Source: Nocardia vaccinii NBRC 15922
GTDB taxonomy: Bacteria > Actinomycetota > Actinomycetes > Mycobacteriales > Mycobacteriaceae
Length of the DNA stretch: 64,000 nt
NCBI RefSeq assembly: GCF_001613305.1
Contig: NZ_BDCC01000032.1
Coordinates: 124,001 to 188,000 of the forward strand
Reading direction: 5' to 3'
How positions within the stretch are numbered: the stretch's first letter is position 1; each line of letters starts with the position of its first letter. A model generated the notes under the pieces. It was not told the DNA's origin. It made no database searches and worked only from the letters and a program-made list of their open reading frames with translations. The translations under genes and the position numbers were made by a program. This document shows positions 43,690-50,734 of the stretch, one piece after another.

Positions 43690-43799
43690 GCCGGACCGGA
43701 CCTCACGTACTCGATCCCGCCGACCGGCTTACCTGCTTGGTACGCGCCTCGCGGCTACCGTCGTTCGCACGATCCGTTTCCTCGGCCGGTTGCGGGCAG

Positions 43800-43965
43800 G
43801 ATGACCCGCTGGCGGTGCCGAGGAGGGCCAGGGAGCCCGTCGAACCATGTTCGGCGGCGGTCTCGGCGTCCTCGGCGATGCCCATCGCGACCGGTTCGCG
43901 TCCGGATGCGCAGCCGCCGCGACAAGTTCGCGATCATGCCGGATGCAATGCAGCGCAGCGCCGAG
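43800..43965 (-). pseudogene. Degenerate copy of the comB 3' end
   Basis: The reverse strand reads GGCASGREPVAMGIAEDAET, matching DCASGRELAEMGFAEDVDI of the intact ComB 3' end 160 bp upstream. A stop interrupts the frame before this segment, and the segment GCATCCGG-CGCGAAC-GTCGCG is itself doubled. It is a tail duplication of comB, decayed. The rest of 43690-44066 shows no gene. Confidence 0.6.
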
Positions 43966-44066
43966 TGAGATCTTTGCTGGGGTGATGCGACCGCTGAGGT
44001 CAGTGTCGGCCGATCCTCGACGAGCCGTATGCCGGTCGGGGGCCGGTGGCCGAGGCCCGGGGCGTA

Positions 44067-44837
44067 TCAACGAGTCCCGGCCGCATCGGCAAATGCCCCC
44101 TCGCTCAGGAGGGGAACCACTGTGCTGCTGTCTATTTCGAGGGCGATGTCGACATCCTCGGCGAATCCCATCTCGGCGAGTTCGCGCCCGGAGGCGCAGT
44201 CGCGGATGAGGGCGGGCAGGTCGGCGATGCCGTCGTGGCAGGCCCGCGCGGCGGCCGCCTCGGGGGAAAGGGGGCCCGCGCCGAGGCGAGCCAGGGCGGA
44301 TACGACCGCTCCCGCGCCCAGCCAGTCTTCGATCGCCGGACGCAGGATCTGTTGTCCGGGCCAGGATTCGCCCGCCGCGATCACCGTGACGGGCTGGTCG
44401 ACGGTTCCCCAGCCCCGCACGCGAATCCAGTGCGCGACCGCCGCGGCGTTGCGCAGGCAGGCCGCGACGATCGGTGCGGCGGTCACGGCCGCGGAGATGG
44501 CCGATCCGTTGGGTGAGGGCAGGACCAGCCGTTCGGGCGCGGGCGCACGCCGCAGCGCCGCCGGAGACAGGGACCATGGTTGCCGCGCAGACACTTTCGA
44601 GCGAGCCACCGCACGTGGGGCGTGGTGGGCCGTGGCCATCCGGTCGGCGCGTTCGTCGTGCCACGGGCACGGCAGCACCCGGGTTCCGGCCTCCACGGCC
44701 ACCGACACCGCGGTGCTGAACGACAGCACGTCGACGACCACCACGACGGCGCTGCCAGGCGCCAGGACCTGTGCGCCCGCGGGTCCCCAGTCCATGCGCA
44801 CGGCCCACGACCCCTGCCGCGCCCAGTCCGCGTTCAT
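44067..44837 (-). CDS. comB: ComB-like 2-phosphosulfolactate phosphatase
   Basis: 256 residues. AVVVVVDVLSFSTAVSVAVE is the ComB signature strand-loop, and VLPSPNGSAIS and VTVIAAGESWPG are conserved. In coenzyme M synthesis ComB dephosphorylates phosphosulfolactate; in actinobacteria it stands alone, so the real substrate is uncertain. No comA or comC is nearby. The start is the ATG at 44837. Family assignment is good, function tentative. Confidence 0.8.
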   Translation of the reverse strand: MNADWARQGSWAVRMDWGPAGAQVLAPGSAVVVVVDVLSFSTAVSVAVEAGTRVLPCPWHDERADRMATAHHAPRAVARSKVSARQPWSLSPAALRRAPAPERLVLPSPNGSAISAAVTAAPIVAACLRNAAAVAHWIRVRGWGTVDQPVTVIAAGESWPGQQILRPAIEDWLGAGAVVSALARLGAGPLSPEAAAARACHDGIADLPALIRDCASGRELAEMGFAEDVDIALEIDSSTVVPLLSEGAFADAAGTR

Positions 44838-45130
44838 CGAATCCCCTGTCCTCGTATCGGTTTGAGAGTATTCAGCAGGTCCGGATCACCACCGACCGGT
44901 TCGGCGATCCCTGTCCTCGCGCCGGGCGTTCGGTGAACCGGCGACGCGGCCGGTGGCCGTAACGCGGATGGGTCCGAGCTGTCCACCAGCGCTTGGAATC
45001 CCGCCGCCGGACGACGGCTACCGGTGAGGGGATGGCACATCGGTCGGCGCGTGGAGGCAATGATGCTGTACGGCAGATGGATTCGCCGCAGTGCGGTGAT
45101 GGCCGGACATTCGCGCGGGCACCGGCCGGG

Positions 45131-45718
45131 TCAGGGCCTGGGGGTGCGGGCGCTGCTGGGCGGCAGGCACTGGTTGATGAGCAGGCGGACGGCTTTGGAG
45201 ACGCGGGTGGCGTCGCCGGTGACCAGGCGGTCGGCCAGCAGGCCGCGGATGCCGGAGATGAGCAGGGTGGCGGTGGATTCGGGGTCGGGGAGGTCGGGGT
45301 CCAGGTCGCGCAGGGTTTCGGTGAGGGCGTCGACGAGGACGTGGACCGCGTCGTTGGCGAAGTCGCTGAAGGGGCTGCCCGGGACGGTGGACACGCCGAG
45401 GACCTGCATCAGCACGCCGGTGCTGGTGACCCAGTCGCTGGTGGTGTTCACGCAGAACGATTCGATCATGCGGCGGCGGAGCAGATCGATGTCGGTGACC
45501 CCGGCGAACAGGCCCGCGATATCGGGTCGCTGGGTTTCCAGGGCCGCGATGAGCATTTGCTCCTTGGTGCCGAAGTAGTGGATCAGCATGCGCGAGCTGG
45601 TGCCCAGATAGTCCGCGAGAGGGCGCAGGGACAGTTCGATGAGTCCGTGATCGCCGATGTAAGCGATGACTCCGGCAAGTAAAGCGGCCCGGCGGGCCTG
45701 ATCCAAACGGCGTGGCAC
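45131..45718 (-). CDS. TetR-family transcriptional regulator
   Basis: 195 residues from a GTG at 45718. The HTH is typical: ALLAGVIAYIGDHGLIELSL, then RPLADYLGTSSRMLIHYFGT with KEQM. An ATG at 45751 in the same frame would place the start 6 bp from the divergent gene and put the dyad 45726-45743 inside the coding region, so the shorter form is preferred. It probably controls the divergent ketosynthase gene and itself. The ligand is unknown; an acyl-CoA or lipid is plausible from context. Confidence 0.85.
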   Translation of the reverse strand: MPRRLDQARRAALLAGVIAYIGDHGLIELSLRPLADYLGTSSRMLIHYFGTKEQMLIAALETQRPDIAGLFAGVTDIDLLRRRMIESFCVNTTSDWVTSTGVLMQVLGVSTVPGSPFSDFANDAVHVLVDALTETLRDLDPDLPDPESTATLLISGIRGLLADRLVTGDATRVSKAVRLLINQCLPPSSARTPRP

Positions 45719-45725
45719 TGGTTGA

Positions 45726-45743
45726 CTGTAGCGCCTGCTACAG
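45726..45743. promoter_or_regulatory. Perfect dyad between tetR and the ketosynthase gene
   Basis: CTGTAGCGCCTGCTACAG has perfect 7-bp arms around GCCT. It fills the middle of the 38-bp gap between the two divergent starts, so a bound repressor would block both. This is the probable TetR operator. Confidence 0.7.
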
Positions 45744-45756
45744 GTATTCATAACCC

Positions 45757-47001
45757 ATGGGTGTAACAACTGCTTCACATACGCGGCGCGATGTGGTCGT
45801 CACCGGCATGACCACCACGACCAGCCTGGCCCCCGATCTGGCGGGCACCTGGTCGGCCCTGCTGGCCGGTGAGAGCGGAATCGGCCCGCTCACAGACGAG
45901 TTCGTCAGCAAGTACGACCTACCCGTGCGCATCGGCGGCAAGTTGAAGCAAGGGCCGGAGGCGCATCTGACCCGGATCGAGCTGCGCCGCCACTCCTACG
46001 TGCAGCAACTGGCGCTGGTACTGGGCCGCCAGGTGTGGGAAGAGGCCGGTAAACCGGACGTGGACGGCGAGCGGCTCGCGGTCGCGATCGGCACGGGCCT
46101 GGGCGGCGGCGATGCCATCCGCACTGCCATCCACGAGATGGAGGCCGGGGGTTATCGCAAGATCCACCCGATGACCGTGCCGATGGTGATGCCCAACGGT
46201 TCCGCGGCACGCGTCGGACTCGAATTCGGTGCCAAGGCGGGCGTGTACGCGCCGACCTCGGCCTGCTCCTCGGGCGCGGAGGCGATCGCGCACGCGTGGC
46301 GGCTGATCGCCACCGGCGAGGCCGATGTCGCGATCGCCGGCGGTGTGGAGGGATATATCGAGGCCATCCCGATCGCCAGCTTCGCGATGATGCGGGCGAT
46401 GAGTACCCGCAACGACGAACCCACCCGCGCCTCGCGCCCGTTCGACCGCGACCGCGACGGATTCGTCTTCGGTGAGGCCGGCGCGCTGGTGATGCTGGAG
46501 TCCGAGGAGTTCGCCCGCGCGCGCGGCGCGCAGATCCACGGCCGGGTGATGGGCGCGGGGATCACCTCCGACGGCTATCACATCACCGGCACCCAGCCCG
46601 AGGGCGAGGGCTCGGCGCGCGCGATGCGCAAGGCGATCGAATTCGCCGGGCTGACCCCGGCCGATATCGAGCACGTCAACGCGCACGCGACCTCCACCCC
46701 GGTCGGGGACGCCTCGGAGGCCAACGCGATCACCGCGGTCTCGCCCGAGGCGAGCGTGTACGCGCCCAAGGGTGCGCTGGGACATTCGATCGGCGCGGTC
46801 GGCGCGCTCGAGGCGATCCTGACGGTGTGCAGTGTCCGCGATGGAATCGTCCCGCCCACACTGAATTTCGAGAATCCCGATGAGGGTGTGGAACTGGACG
46901 TCGTGCACGGCAAGGCCCGGGAGCAGGGCATCTCGTACGCGCTGAGCAACTCCTTCGGGTTCGGCGGGCACAACGTGTCACTCGCGGTCGGCCGGGCCTG
47001 A
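45757..47001 (+). CDS. KasA-type beta-ketoacyl-ACP synthase
   Basis: 414 residues, close in length and sequence to mycobacterial KasA/KasB. Catalytic triad Cys170 (TSACSSGAEA), His310 (VNAHATSTP) and His343 (GHSIGAVGA) is complete, and FDRDRDGFVFGEAGALVM and SNSFGFGGHN are conserved. Such enzymes elongate acyl chains on ACP in mycolate precursor synthesis (FAS-II). Here it stands alone, not in a fabD-acpM-kasA cluster, and is paired with a TetR regulator, so it may be a specialised paralogue. Confidence 0.9.
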   Translation: MGVTTASHTRRDVVVTGMTTTTSLAPDLAGTWSALLAGESGIGPLTDEFVSKYDLPVRIGGKLKQGPEAHLTRIELRRHSYVQQLALVLGRQVWEEAGKPDVDGERLAVAIGTGLGGGDAIRTAIHEMEAGGYRKIHPMTVPMVMPNGSAARVGLEFGAKAGVYAPTSACSSGAEAIAHAWRLIATGEADVAIAGGVEGYIEAIPIASFAMMRAMSTRNDEPTRASRPFDRDRDGFVFGEAGALVMLESEEFARARGAQIHGRVMGAGITSDGYHITGTQPEGEGSARAMRKAIEFAGLTPADIEHVNAHATSTPVGDASEANAITAVSPEASVYAPKGALGHSIGAVGALEAILTVCSVRDGIVPPTLNFENPDEGVELDVVHGKAREQGISYALSNSFGFGGHNVSLAVGRA

Positions 47002-47042
47002 TCGCGCGGTGTGCCGGGCCGCGCACCCCGGCCCGGCACACC

Positions 47043-47056
47043 TAGAACCTGTTTCA
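47043..47056. promoter_or_regulatory. KstR-like box before the SRPBCC gene
   Basis: TAGAACCTGTTTCA matches the KstR consensus TNNAACNNGTTNNA at every defined position and ends 13 bases before the ATG at 47070. KstR represses sterol-degradation genes in mycolic-acid actinobacteria. Confidence 0.6.
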
Positions 47057-47069
47057 GTATTGTTCCGGC

Positions 47070-47510
47070 ATGGCCTTCGTGATCGACGACACCGTGCAGA
47101 TCGACGCCCCCGCCGAGGTGGTGTGGCAGGTACTCACCGACTTTCCGCGCTACCCGGAGTGGAATCCGTTCTGCGTCACGGCCGAATCGGCGCTCGAGCC
47201 GGGCGCGCCGATCGTCATGGGGGTGCGGCTGCTGGGCCCGCGGGCGATGACCCAGCGCGAGCGGATCCGCTCGGTCACACCGGGCACCGGATTCTCCTAC
47301 TCCATGATCCCGGTTCCGGGAGGCGCACTGCACAGCCTGCGCTCGCACACCCTGACCCCGCTGGATGACCGGCGTTGCCGCTACGACTCGCATTTCGAGC
47401 TCGGCGGCTGGCTGGCGCCCGTGGTCACCGGCCTGCTGGGCGGGGCGCTGCGGCGCGGATTCGGTGCGATGACCGCGGCGGTCGCCGAGCGCGCGGCCGC
47501 ATCGGCCTGA
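47070..47510 (+). CDS. SRPBCC (START-like) family protein
   Basis: 146 residues. It begins IDDTVQIDAPAEVVWQVLTD with FPRYPEWNPF after it, the classic polyketide-cyclase/START opening; the long C-terminal helix (VVTGLLGGALRRGFGAMTAA) closes the hydrophobic pocket. Members bind lipids, sterols or polyketides. A KstR-like box immediately upstream points to a link with steroid metabolism, as inference. It forms a single-gene unit. Confidence 0.85.
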   Translation: MAFVIDDTVQIDAPAEVVWQVLTDFPRYPEWNPFCVTAESALEPGAPIVMGVRLLGPRAMTQRERIRSVTPGTGFSYSMIPVPGGALHSLRSHTLTPLDDRRCRYDSHFELGGWLAPVVTGLLGGALRRGFGAMTAAVAERAAASA

Positions 47511-47755
47511 GCGCGAAGGTCGCGCACTCGGCGCGATCGACCACCGAGTGCACCCGAAACGCATGCGGCGCAGTGGGTCTCATGCTCTCGCGGGTATGCG
47601 CACGGTCGAAGTGGCCTGCTCGCGGTGGGCTCCGAGGCTGTGCGATCCGAAGAGATCCGCCGCGCCTGCGAGGTGTCGTGGCGCTGGTGCGCCCCGGCGC
47701 CATCGGCTCTGTACGGTGTGGATGAGGCGCGGAATACTCTGCGACCGACGGGGTA

Positions 47756-48364
47756 ATGACAACTGCACGCAGAACCGACGGAAGGTCACCGATAGTGTTC
47801 CGATCCACCGGCGTCGCCGCCCTTGTCAGTATCGTCTCCGCGGGTCTGCTGGCCGGTTGCGGGAGCAGCGGCAACCCGCAAGCCGATCACGCGGCCACCC
47901 CGTCCACTTCTGCTGTGGCGCAGGCGGATCCGCATGCTACGACCGCGGGAGCCCCGCTGATCGAGTGCGGGGTCGATCTGTCCGCGCCGACCGTTCGCGC
48001 CGCTATCGCGAAACAGCCCGCCGAACCGGTCACCCATGCGCAGTGGGATACGAATCCGGCCTCGATCGAGGGCAATTTCAATCCGTGCGCCACGTTGTCC
48101 ACCGCGATCATCACGATCCAGGGCGCGACGGGCAGCTCACCGAATCAGGCACTGATGTTCCACTCGGGGCATTATCTGGGCACCGCGACGTCCAAGGCCT
48201 ACGGGTTCACCTCCCTGGCCCCGGCCGGGACCACCGATGACACGGTGGCGTTGAACTACAAGACCCCGGGCAGTTGCAACGCCTGCTCCGACGGCACCAC
48301 CACCCAGGTCAAGTTCCATTGGGACGGAACGCGTGTGGTGATGATCGGCAACCCGCCGCGGTAA
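47756..48364 (+). CDS. LppP/LprE-type lipoprotein
   Basis: 202 residues from ATG 47756; a GTG at 47795 (VFRSTG) with GAAGGT upstream may be the true start and gives a more compact signal peptide. The lipobox is LLAGC, followed by a Thr/Ala/His-rich linker. The mature part has PCATLSTAIITIQGATGSSP and LMFHSGHYLGTATSKAYGF, the core of the LppP/LprE lipoprotein family of mycobacteria and relatives. Located on the outer face of the membrane. Function unknown. Confidence 0.8.
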   Translation: MTTARRTDGRSPIVFRSTGVAALVSIVSAGLLAGCGSSGNPQADHAATPSTSAVAQADPHATTAGAPLIECGVDLSAPTVRAAIAKQPAEPVTHAQWDTNPASIEGNFNPCATLSTAIITIQGATGSSPNQALMFHSGHYLGTATSKAYGFTSLAPAGTTDDTVALNYKTPGSCNACSDGTTTQVKFHWDGTRVVMIGNPPR

Positions 48365-48614
48365 TCCGGGGCTCGACAGTCCCGAGGGCACGACACTTCC
48401 GGTGATTCGACTCTACGGCGCGCCGGTGTACGCCGGCCGGTGAGCGCATCCGAAGGTTGATCGGCTGCAAGCGAATCGGCGTACAGGGCGAGCCGAGAGG
48501 GACCTGTTCCAGTGCCGTCAGGGCGCGTCCGCGTCGGGCGTGAGTTCCCCGAATACAGCGAGTGCGCCGCCCCGGCGAGGGGGACGGCGCAATCACGCTG
48601 TGCGGGTGGTCGAC

Positions 48615-49736
48615 TCAGCCGTTGTTGAGCTTGTTCAGCCGCTCGCAGGCCTCGAGGTACTCCTCGATGAGCCGCTGCATGACGTCCGCGGTGCGCTCGA
48701 CCTTGTTCATCAGGCCGACGACCTGGCCGACGGGGTTGAAGTTGACGTCCTTGGCGGCCTCGGGGTAGCGGTGCCCGCGCTTGACCCCGTCCAGGGCGAC
48801 CATCATCTGCAGCGGCATGGGCAGCGGGTCGGGGTTCGCCGGGTTCTCCCACGCCTCGGTCCAGTCGTTGCGCAGCATCCGCGCGGGCTTGCCGGTCCAC
48901 GAGCGCGAGCGCACGGTGTCGTGGCTGGTGGCATCGATATAGGACTGCATCTGCGCGGGCGGCACATTGGCCTCCTCGACCGTGAGCCACAGCGAACCGG
49001 TCCAGGCGCCGGCCGCGCCCATCGCCATCGCGGCGGCGACCTGACGGCCGTTGCCGATGCCGCCGGCCGCGAGCGCGGGCAGGTCGCCGATCGCGTCGAT
49101 GACCTGCGGCCACAGCACCAGCGAGGAGATCTCACCACAGTGGCCGCCGCCCTCGGTGCCCTGCACGACGACGAAGTCCAGGCCCGCGCGCTTGTGGTTG
49201 AGCGCGTGCTTGACCGAGCCGCACAGCGCTCCGATCAACCGGCCCGAGTCCTGGACCTGCTTGACGATGTCCTCGGGCGGGGTGCCCAGGGCGTTGGCCA
49301 CGAGCTTTGCCTTGGGGTGGCGCAGGATGACCTCGACCTGCGGGGCGGCGGTGGTGGCGGTCCAGCCCAGCAGCTGGTGGTGGTGCTCGCCCTCGGGCAG
49401 GTGCGGGACGTTGTGGTCGTTGAGGAGTTTCTCGGCGAAGTCGCGGTGGCCCTGGGGAACCATCTCGGCGAGTTTGGCTTCCAGCTCGTCGGGGGACAGC
49501 CCGTCCGCGCCCTTGCCCTCGTACTTGGAGGGGATGACCAGGTCCACGCCGTAGACGCCCTGTACGTGCTCGTCGAGCCAAGCCAGTTCGACCTCGAGTT
49601 CCTCGGCGGTGAATCCGACCGCGCCCAGCACGCCGATCCCGCCGGCGTTGCTCACTGCGGCGGCGACGTCACGGCAGTGGGTGAAGGCGAAGATGGGGAC
49701 GTCGATGCCCAGTCGTTCGCAGATCTCGGTACGCAT
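48615..49736 (-). CDS. Nitronate monooxygenase-like flavoprotein
   Basis: 373 residues from ATG 49736 with AGAGGAGT 9 bases upstream. A TIM-barrel FMN protein: FAFTHCRDVAAAVSNAGGIG at the start, then DFVVVQGTEGGGHCGEISSL, and LPALAAGGIGNGRQVAAAMA for phosphate binding. It belongs to the 2-nitropropane dioxygenase family, which also includes enoyl-CoA-reductase-like enzymes of sterol-ring degradation such as IpdC. A KstR-like box 55 bp upstream favours a sterol-linked role, as inference. Confidence 0.85.
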   Translation of the reverse strand: MRTEICERLGIDVPIFAFTHCRDVAAAVSNAGGIGVLGAVGFTAEELEVELAWLDEHVQGVYGVDLVIPSKYEGKGADGLSPDELEAKLAEMVPQGHRDFAEKLLNDHNVPHLPEGEHHHQLLGWTATTAAPQVEVILRHPKAKLVANALGTPPEDIVKQVQDSGRLIGALCGSVKHALNHKRAGLDFVVVQGTEGGGHCGEISSLVLWPQVIDAIGDLPALAAGGIGNGRQVAAAMAMGAAGAWTGSLWLTVEEANVPPAQMQSYIDATSHDTVRSRSWTGKPARMLRNDWTEAWENPANPDPLPMPLQMMVALDGVKRGHRYPEAAKDVNFNPVGQVVGLMNKVERTADVMQRLIEEYLEACERLNKLNNG

Positions 49737-49790
49737 GGCGTCAAGTACTCCTCTGGTTTTCCGGCGCTGGAAAGTCTCGCCGCATAACAC

Positions 49791-49804
49791 TAGAACACGT
49801 TTCA
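49791..49804. promoter_or_regulatory. KstR-like box upstream of the flavoprotein gene
   Basis: TAGAACACGTTTCA matches TNNAACNNGTTNNA at every defined position. It lies 54 bp before the ATG at 49736, in an AT-rich promoter-like stretch. Confidence 0.65.
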
Positions 49805-49925
49805 TATTCAGACTAGCGACTCGGAGTACACAAATCGAGAGGGGGATCGGATTACACGCGGTCAAACGCCTCTATAGACTAGTTATCCGCGGATTTCAGG
49901 AAACAATCGTGCACTGAAAAGTCTG

Positions 49926-49939
49926 CACAACTCGTTCTA
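49926..49939. promoter_or_regulatory. Second, weaker KstR-like box
   Basis: CACAACTCGTTCTA departs from TNNAACNNGTTNNA only at the first base. It lies 190 bp upstream of the flavoprotein gene. The remaining part of 49737-50103 is AT-rich and shows no gene. Confidence 0.3.
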
Positions 49940-50103
49940 GTTTGGCCGGTCGCGATGCGGCGCACACGAGTTGAGCGAATCTGTGCGAGGTAACTCCGCG
50001 ATCGGTCGAAGCCGAATCCGGCCTCGACGATGTTCTTCGCGAACTCGAGGTCCGGTGGCTCGAGCGCGGAGTCGCTGATCGACCGGTGTGCGCCACGGGT
50101 GGG

Positions 50104-50538
50104 TCAATATGTGCGCGCCGGGTACGCGGGCAGCAGGCCGCGGGCGAGAAGATCATCGAACAGCAGCTGATCGACCGGCGGGACGCGATCGCGATCGCGG
50201 TAGCTGAACCATGCGATCTCGTCGATCTCACTGGACGGTGCGAGGGTACCGGTGTAGTCGGCGGTGTAGCAGGCCATGCGCACCGAACCCGGTGTGGCCC
50301 CAGGCAATTCGGCCTCGTAGGTGCCCACGTGGACGAGCGTGTGCGCCGCCAGCGCGACGGTGAGTTCCTCGTCGATCTCGCGCAGCAGGGTCTGCGAATC
50401 GGTTTCCGCGCCTTCGCGTTTGCCGCCCGGGATGTAGAATACGTCCTTGCCGCGCGGGCGAGCGCACAGGATCCGGCCGTCCTGGACCAGCACCCAGGCG
50501 ACGGTGTCGATGAGCAGCTGGGTCGGCTCGGTGCGCAT
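50104..50538 (-). CDS. Nudix hydrolase
   Basis: 144 residues from ATG 50538; earlier in-frame codons lie in the divergent promoter region. The Nudix box runs from GGKREGAETDS to LLREIDEEL, with all catalytic glutamates present (REIDEE). IDTVAWVLVQDGRILCARPR is the usual first strand. It probably hydrolyses nucleoside-diphosphate-linked substrates; specificity cannot be read. A decayed copy of its central part lies at 6301-6460. Confidence 0.9.
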   Translation of the reverse strand: MRTEPTQLLIDTVAWVLVQDGRILCARPRGKDVFYIPGGKREGAETDSQTLLREIDEELTVALAAHTLVHVGTYEAELPGATPGSVRMACYTADYTGTLAPSSEIDEIAWFSYRDRDRVPPVDQLLFDDLLARGLLPAYPARTY

Positions 50539-50734
50539 GCCGAGCACAGTACCGGTCGGCGCACCGCGTGCCGGGTCACGCGTCCCGACCCCGGAACGTC
50601 CACACCACCCGGGCCGAGGCAACGCGGGCAGTGGTGATCGGGGCGAGCGCAAACCTGGCGGTGCGTGGGCGGGGGCGGGTTCGATACGGTGACATCGAGG
50701 TTGTCGGGTTCAGGTGTGAAGGTGTTCTGCGCGG

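Noticed and set aside
45719..45778. Longer TetR start (ATG 45751 or further upstream)
   Set aside because: It would overlap the divergent promoter and put the operator dyad inside the coding sequence.
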